54,895 nucleotides of DNA from DASRWI01 sp035654655 (GCA_035654655.1 DASRWI010000007.1:1-54895), one strand, 5' to 3'. Positions 24,148 through 33,885 are shown, counted from the stretch's first letter. Numbers and translations are program-made. The notes: generated by a model from the letters alone, not told the origin.

Positions 24148-25323
24148 ATGTTTAAAAAGTTTTTAGTACTATTTATTTTATTTCAATTGGTATTACCTAC
24201 ATCAATCTTTTCTCAATGGAAGAATGTTGGAATAGGCGGTAATACCGGTCAATTAAAATATTTCTTTGATGCATTAAAAGATTCAAAAAATAAAAAATTA
24301 AGAATTGCACATTATGGTGATTCCATTATCGAAGGCGATATAGTAACAATGGACCTTAGAGAAACCTTTCAAAAGAAATTTGGAGGCAATGGTGCCGGCT
24401 TCATCTCAATCAATACTGATGATATAAAAATGAGGAAGTCAACCACACTTAGTTTTTCAAATGACTGGAAGGAAGCATCTTTATTTAAAAGAAATCCAAA
24501 CAAATGGCCTTTCGGAATGAATGCAGCTGTTTTTGTTCCTGCTGCAAAAAGCTGGGTAAAATATGAAACTTCCAGATTATCAAAAACCTTAACAAACTTT
24601 AATACTGCAAGACTATTTTACATTAACCAGGACAACAATGCATCTGTTAAGTATACTTTAGGTAAAGAAACAAAAACTGTGAAGCTTGATAAATCATCCG
24701 AAGTTAAAGAGTTAGTAATGAAATCAGGTTCACCTGTTAATTCAGTAAACATTGAATTTGAGAATGCAAGTAACAGTTACTTTTTTGGTGTTAGTTTAGA
24801 AAATGGCAATGGAGTTTACGTTGATAATTTTCCTGTAAAAGGAAATTCAGGGGTTTCTTTAATTGATATTCCAGCGAATGTTCTGAAAGATTTTAACCAA
24901 CTGTTGAACTATAAATTAATTATTATAAACTTTGGTATAAATGTTCTATCTCCTGAACATAATGATTATGAATGGTATGCAAGGAAGATGGAAAAAGTTA
25001 TAAATCACTTTAAATCAGCTTTCCCAAATACCAGCATCTTGTTAGTTACAGTTGGGGATAAAGGAGTTAAAAGAGGTTCAAAGTTCATATCAGATCCTGG
25101 TATAAATATGCTGCTCAAAGCTCAAAAAGATGTAGCTAATAAAACAGGAGTTGCATACTGGAGTTTATTCGATGCTATGGGTGGTGAAAATTCAATTAAC
25201 GGATGGGTTAATGCAGGTCCCCCTTTGGTATTTAAAGATTATGCTCATTTAACATATGAAGGTGGAGCTAAAGTAGCTGAATTACTTTCAAATGCATTAA
25301 TAAATGAGTATAACAAAAAATAA
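24148..25323 (+). CDS. Exported SGNH-fold protein, probable polysaccharide acyl-esterase or acyltransferase
   Basis: 391 aa. Signal peptide ending near IFSQW. Block I RIAHYGDSIIEGD (Ser at about residue 58), a block III NFGINVLSPEH with Gly and Asn, and block V FKDYAHLTYEGG with the Asp-x-x-His pair. The HYGDSxIEGD...LRETFQKKFGGNGAGF run resembles SGNH proteins found with MBOAT acyltransferases in envelope-polysaccharide loci. No MBOAT gene is in the cluster. Adding or removing O-acetyl groups on the exported polymer is the best guess. Confidence 0.75.
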   Translation: MFKKFLVLFILFQLVLPTSIFSQWKNVGIGGNTGQLKYFFDALKDSKNKKLRIAHYGDSIIEGDIVTMDLRETFQKKFGGNGAGFISINTDDIKMRKSTTLSFSNDWKEASLFKRNPNKWPFGMNAAVFVPAAKSWVKYETSRLSKTLTNFNTARLFYINQDNNASVKYTLGKETKTVKLDKSSEVKELVMKSGSPVNSVNIEFENASNSYFFGVSLENGNGVYVDNFPVKGNSGVSLIDIPANVLKDFNQLLNYKLIIINFGINVLSPEHNDYEWYARKMEKVINHFKSAFPNTSILLVTVGDKGVKRGSKFISDPGINMLLKAQKDVANKTGVAYWSLFDAMGGENSINGWVNAGPPLVFKDYAHLTYEGGAKVAELLSNALINEYNKK

Positions 25324-25458
25324 GTTACTGAGTCATTATAAGTTAAGTATTAGGTATTTGTATCAGTTTAGGACAATAAAAGTCATTTAAACATTAAAAA
25401 AGATGTTAATAATGGGCATTATAGTTGCTTTTAACATTTAATATTATTTAAAACATAA

Positions 25459-26862
25459 ATGAATTTAACCCAAAAAATAGAAAAAAAAGTTATTGAGTTA
25501 TCCGATTCAAAATCGACGGGTTTGAAGGATAAGACTGAAAGGCATTATATTAGAAATATTTTTGTAAGTGGTTTAATTTCTTTAATATTAATACTAATAA
25601 TAGTTTATACGCTGCCTTACACTATACTATCAGTAACTTCCTTAATTGAATATTCAACAATTGTTGCCTTAATAATATTCCTGTTAGTTCTTTTGGTAAG
25701 ATATTTTGGAATATTAGTAATGGCTTACAGTTATATAAACGAATATACATTTAAAAAGATGACCAATGATTTTACTCCATTTGTTTCCATTATAGTTCCT
25801 GTTTACAATGAAGAAAAGGTTGTTGCTGAATCTGTAAAATCCTTATTAAACCTGAACTACTCTAATTATGAAATTATAATTGTAAATGATGGTTCAAAAG
25901 ATAAAACTAAAGAAGTCGCTGAAACTTTAGTAGGGTACCAAAAAGGATTACTTGGTAATGTTAGAGTTTCATTAATAAATAAACCCAATGGCGGTAAAGC
26001 AAGAGCTTTGAATGCAGGTATAGCTTATTCAAAAGCTGAATTTGTTTTATGTATGGATGGAGATTCTCAATTATCAGCTGACTCTTTAAGATTGGGTATC
26101 AGACATTTTACTACCAAAGAAATTGGTGCTGTTGCAGGTAACGTAAAAGTTTGGAATAGGGGAAAGTTTTATACCGACCTTCAGGCACTCGAGTATATTG
26201 AAGGTCTTAATATGGCAAGAAGTGCGCAAAGTTTTATGAGGCTTGTAAATATTATTCCTGGACCAATCGGAATATTCAGGAAGAAAGCATTGGAAGATGC
26301 AGGCTTCTACTCAGCAGATACTTTTGCAGAAGATGCTGATATTACGCTTAAAATATTAGCTAAAGGGTGGAAGATTTACTATGAGCCAAATGCAATTTCA
26401 TATACAGAAGCTCCGGCTAATCTTCAACAACTATTAAAGCAGCGTTATAGATGGACCAGGGGAATATTACAGTCTATACGTAAACATAGAAAAATTATGT
26501 TCAATCCAACTATCAATTTTGGAGATACTTTTGTTCTTTGGACTATGTTTTATGAAGCTTTGATATGGCCGGCAATGAATATTGCTGCTAATCTTTTCTT
26601 CATAATTGCAGCTCTCGCTTTTGGTTTTACTGAATTAATCTTCTTTTGGTGGGCTGGGCTTGCACTGCTTGATCTTGTTACTGCATTATATTGTATAGCA
26701 GTTGAAAAAGAAGAGGTACGATTGATACCTTATGCAATTGTATATAGAATGTTCTTCATTTTAATAATTGACGTTTGTAAATTTATGTCAACTATTGAAG
26801 AATTTCTCGGAATCAGAATGACCTGGGGTAAATTGGAAAGAATTGGAACTTTAAAAGCTTAA
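25459..26862 (+). CDS. Membrane family 2 glycosyltransferase (PgaC/hyaluronan-synthase-like)
   Basis: 467 aa processive-type glycosyltransferase. Two N-terminal membrane segments (about residues 34-60 and 63-92), a cytosolic GT-A domain with VPVYNEEKVV, NDGSKD (Asp144), MDGDS (Asp200, Asp202), the acceptor-site AEDAD (Glu291-Asp292) and QRYRW (328-332), then two to three C-terminal membrane segments. The D, DxD, ED, QxxRW set marks synthases that build and extrude a beta-linked polymer such as poly-N-acetylglucosamine, cellulose or hyaluronan. No PilZ domain is visible. Length and topology are nearest PgaC. The 135-nt upstream gap holds small inverted repeats. Confidence 0.88.
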   Translation: MNLTQKIEKKVIELSDSKSTGLKDKTERHYIRNIFVSGLISLILILIIVYTLPYTILSVTSLIEYSTIVALIIFLLVLLVRYFGILVMAYSYINEYTFKKMTNDFTPFVSIIVPVYNEEKVVAESVKSLLNLNYSNYEIIIVNDGSKDKTKEVAETLVGYQKGLLGNVRVSLINKPNGGKARALNAGIAYSKAEFVLCMDGDSQLSADSLRLGIRHFTTKEIGAVAGNVKVWNRGKFYTDLQALEYIEGLNMARSAQSFMRLVNIIPGPIGIFRKKALEDAGFYSADTFAEDADITLKILAKGWKIYYEPNAISYTEAPANLQQLLKQRYRWTRGILQSIRKHRKIMFNPTINFGDTFVLWTMFYEALIWPAMNIAANLFFIIAALAFGFTELIFFWWAGLALLDLVTALYCIAVEKEEVRLIPYAIVYRMFFILIIDVCKFMSTIEEFLGIRMTWGKLERIGTLKA

Positions 26863-26871
26863 AGGATTTAT

Positions 26872-27237
26872 ATGGAATTAATACCTATTTTATCTACCAT
26901 TATTCTTGTTGCCACCATAATGACCTTCATATTGGCAATTGGTGCATATGTCCTCTATAAAATTAGAGAGCGAAAAGGTCAAACAGCAGCAGTTGAATAT
27001 CCATCTAAAATTAATGCTGAACTTGTTACCGTTAATGAAGAGGAACCGGTACAAAGAACTACAAAGGTTACTCAACAGTACTACGAAGCTCCAACTGAAA
27101 AGCAAAGACAAGTTAGTAAGCAATCTTCTTTTAATAATAAATATGAAGAAGATTTAAAGCAGGATAAAAAATTTGTTGCTTATACTGAAAAAGCAATTGA
27201 AATTGAAAAACCTAATGGTGACATAAAGTGGAAGTAA
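26872..27237 (+). CDS. Small membrane protein of the glycosyltransferase operon
   Basis: 121 aa. One N-terminal membrane segment (about residues 5-29) then a charged, Glu/Lys/Gln-rich cytosolic tail without recognisable domains. It starts 9 nt after the glycosyltransferase and overlaps the next gene by 10 nt. By position it recalls PgaD, the small partner of PgaC, but PgaD has two membrane segments and no sequence resemblance was seen. Confidence 0.68.
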   Translation: MELIPILSTIILVATIMTFILAIGAYVLYKIRERKGQTAAVEYPSKINAELVTVNEEEPVQRTTKVTQQYYEAPTEKQRQVSKQSSFNNKYEEDLKQDKKFVAYTEKAIEIEKPNGDIKWK

Positions 27238-29126
27238 GTTCCAGAAAAACTTTAAAAATTAACCAGCCAATACTTTTATTGCTTGGTTTATTTTTTGTAT
27301 TAGGAGCTATATTAACATATATCTTTGTGTTAAAAGGGGTATTTGGAGATTTTGGTTTAAGTTCTCTAATGCCGAATAAAAATGTTGTGGAAAATTTATT
27401 CAAAAAAAGTAATGCCAAAGTTGCAATACTTTATTCAAATTACACAAAGAATATGCTTCCTGAAGAAAGTACCTGGCTGGAAGATAATCTTTCAACCTGG
27501 AAAAAGTATCTTAGTAACATCAAATATAGTTATGATTTAATAACTGACGAAAGTATTGAAAAGGGCGAGCACTTTGCATATGAAATTCTTATTCTTCCAG
27601 GTTCTAAGTCTTTAAGTGAAAGAGAAATTTCACAAATAAAAAAATTCCTTGATAGTGGTGGAAGTGTCTTTGCTTCGAGTGGGACCGCTTCCTACTCCAA
27701 TGATGGGAAATGGCGTGGGTGGGAGTTCTTCTCGGAAGTTTATGGGTTAAAATTTGTTAAAGAAATTCAAAGTGATGAGAACAGAAGAATTCATACTCTT
27801 AGAGGAAGTTTACCATTAACAGCAAATATTCCTGCAGGGTTTCCTCTTAAAATAGCTACGTGGGATTTACCTCTTTCTGTAGAAGTACTTGACCCGCGAA
27901 CTACGCAGGTAAGTTACTGGTTTAACTATAAACTTGAAGATGGTTTAGTTCGTGAAGAAATTAAAAAGAGTGCAGGGATTGTCTATGGCACTTATGGTAA
28001 AGGTCGATTTGTGTGGTTTGGTTTTGAGTTAAACTCTATTATTGGTTCACAGGATGACTACGTATACTTCGAAAAACTTTTTAATAATTCACTAAAATGG
28101 TTATCATATATTCCTGTTGCATTTGTAAAAGAATGGCCTGGAGATTATGATGCCGCAGCCTTAATTGCACCCGTAGTATCAGAGACAAACAATCTTAATT
28201 CTTTAACATCGGTTTTCAATAAATATAAGGTTAAACCTACATATTTGTTTAATAGCTTATACATTGAGGATAATAAGGATTTATTAAAAAGATTAAGCAG
28301 GACAGGTGAAATTGCGGCTCTTGTAGATATAGGATATCTTTCTTCAGTTGATGATACAGTAAATACTTTGAACTCTTATCAGGAACAAAAAGATAAATTA
28401 AAATATAACAAAAAGCTTCTTGAAAAATATTCAGTTAGTAACATAAGAGGTGCAATACCTTACTTTGGATTATATGACCAGAATTCTATAAGAGCATTGA
28501 AAGATGCAGGTTTTGATTATATAATTACTGATTCACTTTCTGACAGGTCAGTCCCAAAAGTAATTTGGGATGAAGAAAAAAATAAAGTCACTGCTATAAC
28601 CAAAACAGCTCGCGATGATTATGAAGTTATCAGAGATTATGGATTAACACAACCGGAATTCCAGTTCTATACGTATCAGGAAGATATTGATAGAGTTCTT
28701 TTTGAAGGTGGATTATATGTATTTAAACCACATTCTGAACTACAATTTAAAGATGAATATGTTTCTGTTGTTGATAATGTTCTAAATGACCTTAAAGTTA
28801 AAAAATTCTGGATTGCTACAGCAAAAGAAATTAGTGATTGGGCTGTAAAGAAAAATCGGGTTGAACTACGAGTAGAAAAAAGGTCGGATAATAGAGTTGT
28901 ACTTATTATATCTAATTCAGGAACCGAAACATTAGAAAATTTTAAAATTCAAGTAGACTTATATGATGATGCGGAAGATGTTAGATTATCCTCTGAAATA
29001 ATTGGTACTAAAACAGCTGTATTCAATTATAACAGAGCAAGCAGGATTGTTAATGTATATGTTACTGACTTAAAGCCAGGAGAATCTCGGATTTACAACA
29101 TCGATTACAGAAAAGTTAATACTTAA
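27228..29126 (+). CDS. Membrane-anchored polysaccharide deacetylase-like protein lacking metal ligands
   Basis: 632 aa, GTG start overlapping the previous gene by 10 nt. Order: one N-terminal membrane anchor (about 14-36); an alpha/beta region (60-295: AKVAILYSNYT, ILILPGSKSLSEREISQIKK, GGSVFASSG, KGRFVWFGFEL) like the glutamine-amidotransferase/beta-galactosidase trimerisation fold; a NodB-like deacetylase region (about 305-545: AALIAPVVSETNN, KPTYLFNSLYIEDN, GEIAALVDIGYLSS, NIRGAIPYFG); a C-terminal beta-sandwich (550-632). Where active enzymes have a TFDDG aspartate and HxxxH histidines, this one has Ala/Pro and Gly/Val/Ile. It is likely a non-catalytic binding or guiding subunit, in the place of PgaB or PelA. 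Confidence 0.72.
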   Translation: MEVSSRKTLKINQPILLLLGLFFVLGAILTYIFVLKGVFGDFGLSSLMPNKNVVENLFKKSNAKVAILYSNYTKNMLPEESTWLEDNLSTWKKYLSNIKYSYDLITDESIEKGEHFAYEILILPGSKSLSEREISQIKKFLDSGGSVFASSGTASYSNDGKWRGWEFFSEVYGLKFVKEIQSDENRRIHTLRGSLPLTANIPAGFPLKIATWDLPLSVEVLDPRTTQVSYWFNYKLEDGLVREEIKKSAGIVYGTYGKGRFVWFGFELNSIIGSQDDYVYFEKLFNNSLKWLSYIPVAFVKEWPGDYDAAALIAPVVSETNNLNSLTSVFNKYKVKPTYLFNSLYIEDNKDLLKRLSRTGEIAALVDIGYLSSVDDTVNTLNSYQEQKDKLKYNKKLLEKYSVSNIRGAIPYFGLYDQNSIRALKDAGFDYIITDSLSDRSVPKVIWDEEKNKVTAITKTARDDYEVIRDYGLTQPEFQFYTYQEDIDRVLFEGGLYVFKPHSELQFKDEYVSVVDNVLNDLKVKKFWIATAKEISDWAVKKNRVELRVEKRSDNRVVLIISNSGTETLENFKIQVDLYDDAEDVRLSSEIIGTKTAVFNYNRASRIVNVYVTDLKPGESRIYNIDYRKVNT

Positions 29127-29161
29127 TTAATCAGATATTTCACCATAAAATAATATACAAC

Positions 29162-32100
29162 ATGGACTCAGAAATTTCTAAAAATAAGAATGGTCTTGAT
29201 TTAATTATTGATCTTATTGACAGTCCATTAATTGTAGTAGATAAAAATGGTACTGTTCTGATACTTAATAAGTATTTGAAAAATATTTCTGAAAATAAAA
29301 ACATCGCCAATATCTACGATACTATTGATCCTTCCACTGCAGCTATTTTGGATGATTTCTTAAAATCCTTGAATGATAAGGAAATTATCATACATAATTC
29401 TTTATTTTGCATAAACAATGTGGAAGAAAGATATAAACTCATCGTTAAAAAAGACCCGGACTTAAATATATTTTACTGCCTCTTTACACCTGAAGGTAAC
29501 AGAATTAATGTAAATGAAAATATTAACATTCTTATTAAAGAAAATAACATATCTGAAATAATTATCGATGAAAAAATTAAAGAGATAATTAAGGATGTAA
29601 AAGAAAACTATCCATTCTCATTTATCGGCAGTGAAAGAATAAAAAAAGTTATTAATTCAGTACAGGATATGTTTTGGTTGAAAGATGCTTCCGGCAAATA
29701 CATCCTGGTTAATAATAACTTTGCAGATGGTTTTGGTTTAAAAGCATCTCAGTTTGAAGGTAAGAATGAAAAAGATTACATACCAGCATTTCTTGTAAAT
29801 TTTTATACAACCATTGAAGATTATATTTTACAAACTGCTAACAATGTAGTAATAGAGGGTATACCGGTAAAAGGAATTAAAACTGCAGACAAACTATATT
29901 CGATAGAAATTCCTTTAATGGATGCTACTGGAAACATATTGTGCATTATTGGAGTAACCCAAAGTGCAATAAATAAAAATAATGAAAATAATTATCCAAT
30001 TGCCATTGATGATTTTAATAACTTAGATTCCATTTTCTTTCTAACCTCAGAAGACGGCAAAATAATATTTGCAAATAATAATTTTTATCACTTCTTTAAC
30101 CAGCCAAAGCATATAAATAATGATATACATTTACAGGATTTTTTAACAAAAGAAAATTTAAATTATATTTATAGTTTTGTACAAGAAGAAAAAAATATTA
30201 ATTTAAACATATGGGAAAAAGAAAAAAGTTTTCTCTGTAAAAAATTAATTAAAAATAATAAAGTAACCGGTATTAAGATCGAAGAAGATAACCGGATAGA
30301 AATTGATAGTTCTTTAAGTGGGAGAAATTCAATGTTTGATTTGTTAATACAGAACAATCCGGAACCAGTTTTTATTTATGAAAAAGATAATCTAAAATTC
30401 CTTGAGGTTAACAAGGCTGCAATGGAAATGTATGGTTATCGTAAAGAAGAATTCCTGGAAATGGACCTTACAGACCTATATTCACCTGAAGATATTCAAA
30501 GTTTATTAAATGATAATCATCTTAAGCAGGGAGAATTTACCGGTCCTTACAGACACAGGAGAAAAGATGGTTCTTCAATCTACATTGAAATCAGCAAGAT
30601 AAAAATAAACTATCAGGAAAAAGAATGTCATTTCAATATTGTTCGTAATGTTTCTGCTAAACTTGAAGAAGAAAAGAAATTAAAAATATACAAGGCTGCT
30701 TTTGATAACTCTGATTTCTTAATGCTGATTACTGATGCAACAGGATTTATAAACTTTGCAAACACTACAGCTAATGAAATATTTGCGCAAAAGAATGAAA
30801 AACTTACAGGTAATAGTTTTGTATCATTGGTAGAAGATAACAAAAGAAAAAATGTAATTTCAGAAATATTCCATAATTCATCTTTTGATGAACGTGAATT
30901 ATTGCTTAACCTGAAGACTAACAAAAATGAGTGGCAGGAAATTTCATTAAAAGTTATTCCAATTACAGACTTCAAAAATGAAATTGATGCTTTTATATTA
31001 CTTGCCAAAAATAAACAAGAACCTGTTGTTGAAACTGTAATTAAAGAAGTCGTTAAAGAAGTTATAAAAGAAGTTCCTGTTATGAAAACAGAACCCAAAA
31101 GCTTAAGCCAAAACAACGACTTCACAGGTCCGGAATTTCTTTCACATCTATTTCACGATTTGCTAACACCAATCAATGCGATTTTTGGATTTTCTCAAGA
31201 ACTTTCAGAAAGCATTCAAAACAAAACAGATGACCAGAAAGAAGCAGTAGATATAATTTCCCAAAGCAGAAACACTCTTCTTGAAACAATGAACTCTGTA
31301 ATAGAATATGCATCATTTACTGCAATGAATGAAGGTAAGGAAGAAAATATTTCCATGCCTGATATAATAAATGAAATTCAAAATGCAGATGAAGGCAAAA
31401 GAGGAAAATCTGAAATAAAATTTATTAAAGTATCATCTTCATTAAAGTTTACAACCAATAAAGAAAAATTTATAAAATTCATTACACTTCTAATGAAGGT
31501 AACCTCTTTATTAAACAATAATAAGGAAATTTATTTCTCAACAAATCAGCTGGATGATGAAAATTTTATTATAATTATTAAAACTAATAAAACTAATATA
31601 TCAGCAGATTTACTTAATAATTATAAGAATATATTTCTTTTAAATAAAACTACATTAAATCCTCAGGTTCCAAAGTTTGCCGTGCAGCTTTTAGTTAAGC
31701 TATTTGAACAGCTAAAAGGAAAGTTTAATATTCCTGAATCAAATGCAAATTATGCAGGATTTGTATTCCCGATTGAGCTTAAAAATATAGCAACAGAAAA
31801 AATTGAACAAAAAGTCATAGCTGAAATAAGAACTTTAGAGCCCGAAAAACAGAAAGAAGTTGCTTTAGTTGAAGAAGAATCCTTTGAACCCGTAGCTTCT
31901 ATTTACAAATTGAAGACAGATGAAGCAAAAATTGAAGAAGTAGTTGAAGAAGTAGTTGAAGAAGAGATAAAAATACCTGTTACCGTTTCTGCCAAAAGAA
32001 CAAAGAAAGAAATTAAAGAAGAAGAAATAAAAGAAGTTCAAGTATTAACTGAAGAACAAAAGCCAAAACAAAATAAAATTAATCTATCAAAAATAGCCTG

Positions 32101-32449
32101 CCTTTATATTGAAGACCATCTGGATGCACAAACATTGTTTAAAGTTCAGATGAAGGAATTAAAAAACATACAATTTGCTGTAAGTTTTGAAGAATCCATT
32201 CCGTTATTGGAGAACAATAAATTTGATATTATAATTCTCGATATCAATCTTCAAGGTGAATACAATGGATTGGATGCATTAAAGCTTATTCGTAAAATGC
32301 CTAAATTCAAAGATACTCCTGTATTGGCAGCTACCGCCTATGTACTGCCGGGTGACCATGAAAAATTCATTGCTTCAGGATTCAATGAATTCCTTGCAAA
32401 GCCTTTAATTAAAGAACAAGTAATGGAAGTACTTGAAAAGGTTTTATAG
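29162..32449 (+). CDS. Multi-PAS hybrid histidine-kinase-like protein with receiver domain
   Basis: 1095 aa, cytosolic. Several PAS-like units (about 13-110, 165-265, 290-340, 393-505, 512-630; the fourth, NPEPVFIYEKDNLKFLEVNK through HRRKDGSSIYIEISKI, is the clearest). A dimerisation helix with His665 in HLFHDLLTPINAIFGF follows. The ATP-binding region that comes next lacks the N-box Asn and the DxGxG motif (LLMKVTSLLNNNKEIYF, IIIIKTNKTNISADL), so ATP binding is doubtful. A charged linker with VEEVVEEVVEEE leads to an intact receiver: acidic pair in YIEDH, Asp1027 in ILDINL, ATAYV, AKPL. It may be phosphorylated by another kinase and serve as regulator of the upstream cluster, from which it is separated by 35 nt. 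Confidence 0.78.
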   Translation: MDSEISKNKNGLDLIIDLIDSPLIVVDKNGTVLILNKYLKNISENKNIANIYDTIDPSTAAILDDFLKSLNDKEIIIHNSLFCINNVEERYKLIVKKDPDLNIFYCLFTPEGNRINVNENINILIKENNISEIIIDEKIKEIIKDVKENYPFSFIGSERIKKVINSVQDMFWLKDASGKYILVNNNFADGFGLKASQFEGKNEKDYIPAFLVNFYTTIEDYILQTANNVVIEGIPVKGIKTADKLYSIEIPLMDATGNILCIIGVTQSAINKNNENNYPIAIDDFNNLDSIFFLTSEDGKIIFANNNFYHFFNQPKHINNDIHLQDFLTKENLNYIYSFVQEEKNINLNIWEKEKSFLCKKLIKNNKVTGIKIEEDNRIEIDSSLSGRNSMFDLLIQNNPEPVFIYEKDNLKFLEVNKAAMEMYGYRKEEFLEMDLTDLYSPEDIQSLLNDNHLKQGEFTGPYRHRRKDGSSIYIEISKIKINYQEKECHFNIVRNVSAKLEEEKKLKIYKAAFDNSDFLMLITDATGFINFANTTANEIFAQKNEKLTGNSFVSLVEDNKRKNVISEIFHNSSFDERELLLNLKTNKNEWQEISLKVIPITDFKNEIDAFILLAKNKQEPVVETVIKEVVKEVIKEVPVMKTEPKSLSQNNDFTGPEFLSHLFHDLLTPINAIFGFSQELSESIQNKTDDQKEAVDIISQSRNTLLETMNSVIEYASFTAMNEGKEENISMPDIINEIQNADEGKRGKSEIKFIKVSSSLKFTTNKEKFIKFITLLMKVTSLLNNNKEIYFSTNQLDDENFIIIIKTNKTNISADLLNNYKNIFLLNKTTLNPQVPKFAVQLLVKLFEQLKGKFNIPESNANYAGFVFPIELKNIATEKIEQKVIAEIRTLEPEKQKEVALVEEESFEPVASIYKLKTDEAKIEEVVEEVVEEEIKIPVTVSAKRTKKEIKEEEIKEVQVLTEEQKPKQNKINLSKIACLYIEDHLDAQTLFKVQMKELKNIQFAVSFEESIPLLENNKFDIIILDINLQGEYNGLDALKLIRKMPKFKDTPVLAATAYVLPGDHEKFIASGFNEFLAKPLIKEQVMEVLEKVL

Positions 32450-32525
32450 TTTATTTCTATAATGTTCTAAAACAACAAACATAAATCCTACCATAATTAC
32501 GTTTAAAGTAATCTATGGAGGTTTT

Positions 32526-33857
32526 ATGTGCCAAAGATTCATTGCACTATTCTTTTCCACATTATTAATAAATATTTTAACATTCCCACAAAACCAAAGC
32601 CAGTGGCGTATAGTAAATGAACTAAACTTTAATGGAAATTATGAGAGTACTACATTTTTAAATTCTGAAGTCGCTATAATAAATGGCTATGTCGATTCAA
32701 TTACTTCCAGAAAAAATTATTTTTTAAAAACAACTGATCAGGGACTTACCTGGAGTCAAAAAGAAATCTCAATAAACATAAAATTTATTACAGCAGTTGA
32801 TGAACAAACGATTATTGGCGCTACTGATGCAGATTACTGGAGAATACCTTCAACACTATGCAGAACAACTAATTATGGCAACACCTGGATAAATACTCAG
32901 TTAGATTCAATCTTCATTTCATCTATAAAAAAAATAAATAGTGAAATTTTGGTTTTAGGCTTTAAATATCTTCCTGATAATTTATATAAACTAACAATAC
33001 TTCATTCAACCAATCAGGGAATAACATATCAACAATTAAATGAGTTGCCATTTACAAGCAAGTATATTCCTGATGAGGATCATCTTTATTTTACAAATGA
33101 TACTGTAGGATATCTGATTATCCCAGGATTACCTTTAATGAAAACTACAAATGGAGGTAATAATTGGGATACTATAAATGGAAATTATTCGAATTTATTT
33201 TGGGCCGACAATAAAATATTTTCTATGTCCTTTGTAAACTCACAAACAGGATGGTTGTTAATTGATACATCAGCTAATTTTCTTCTGAGAACAACAGATG
33301 GAGGACAAATTTGGACAAGGCCTGTTTTGGAATCTGGCTTCGATTACTCTCCTAATAAAATAACTTTTGTTAATCAGTATCTTGGATTTATAACAACTAC
33401 CTCGACAGTTTCTGATTATGGAATTTTGTATAAAACTATTAATGGAGGTGATAGCATTTTTACAGAACCTTTTGTAATACGTCCTAAAAAAATAAGTTTT
33501 TATCAAAATGTAGGTTATGGATTCGGCGAGAATGAATTATATCAGTACACTTCAGAATCATTAACATTAGAAAATGAAATAAATAGTTCTCAAATTATAT
33601 ACTCACTTTCCCAAAACTATCCAAATCCTTTTAATCCTAATAGTATAATCAAGTTTAGTATTCCTATTGAAGATATGGTTACTATTGAATTGTATAATGT
33701 TCTTGGTGAAAAAGTGAAAGTACTTTACAATGAATATTCATCTGCAGGAACAAAGGAAATAAATTTCAATGCTTCTGAATTGCCATCAGGTGTGTACATA
33801 TATAAAATGAAAGCAGGGGAATTTATATCAAGTAAGAAAATGGTGCTATTAAAATAA
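32526..33857 (+). CDS. Type IX secreted protein with YCF48/BNR-like propeller
   Basis: 443 aa. GGAGG precedes the ATG. Signal peptide (FIALFFSTLLINILTFPQN), then about 330 residues of repeated blades with Asp-box-like motifs (TTDQGLTWSQ, TTNYGNTWIN, TTNGGNNWDT, TTDGGQIWTR, INGGDSIFTE), then a C-terminal sorting domain with SLSQNYPNPFNPNS, VTIELYNVLGEKV, LPSGVYIYKMK and KKMVLLK. The latter is the type A signal of the type IX secretion system, which cuts it off and anchors or releases the cargo. Function of the propeller unknown; it could bind surface sugar. Confidence 0.88.
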   Translation: MCQRFIALFFSTLLINILTFPQNQSQWRIVNELNFNGNYESTTFLNSEVAIINGYVDSITSRKNYFLKTTDQGLTWSQKEISINIKFITAVDEQTIIGATDADYWRIPSTLCRTTNYGNTWINTQLDSIFISSIKKINSEILVLGFKYLPDNLYKLTILHSTNQGITYQQLNELPFTSKYIPDEDHLYFTNDTVGYLIIPGLPLMKTTNGGNNWDTINGNYSNLFWADNKIFSMSFVNSQTGWLLIDTSANFLLRTTDGGQIWTRPVLESGFDYSPNKITFVNQYLGFITTTSTVSDYGILYKTINGGDSIFTEPFVIRPKKISFYQNVGYGFGENELYQYTSESLTLENEINSSQIIYSLSQNYPNPFNPNSIIKFSIPIEDMVTIELYNVLGEKVKVLYNEYSSAGTKEINFNASELPSGVYIYKMKAGEFISSKKMVLLK

Positions 33858-33885
33858 TATTTGTTAAATAGATTACATTCTTTTC

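Noticed and set aside
19999..29126. Calling the cluster pgaABCD
   Set aside because: Order and composition differ (SGNH protein added, deacetylase residues lost, small protein with one membrane segment), so Pga symbols would mislead.
30628..31125. 165-aa antisense open frame inside the multi-PAS gene
   Set aside because: Ser/Leu/Phe-rich shadow of an AT-rich gene; no ribosome binding site and no domain.
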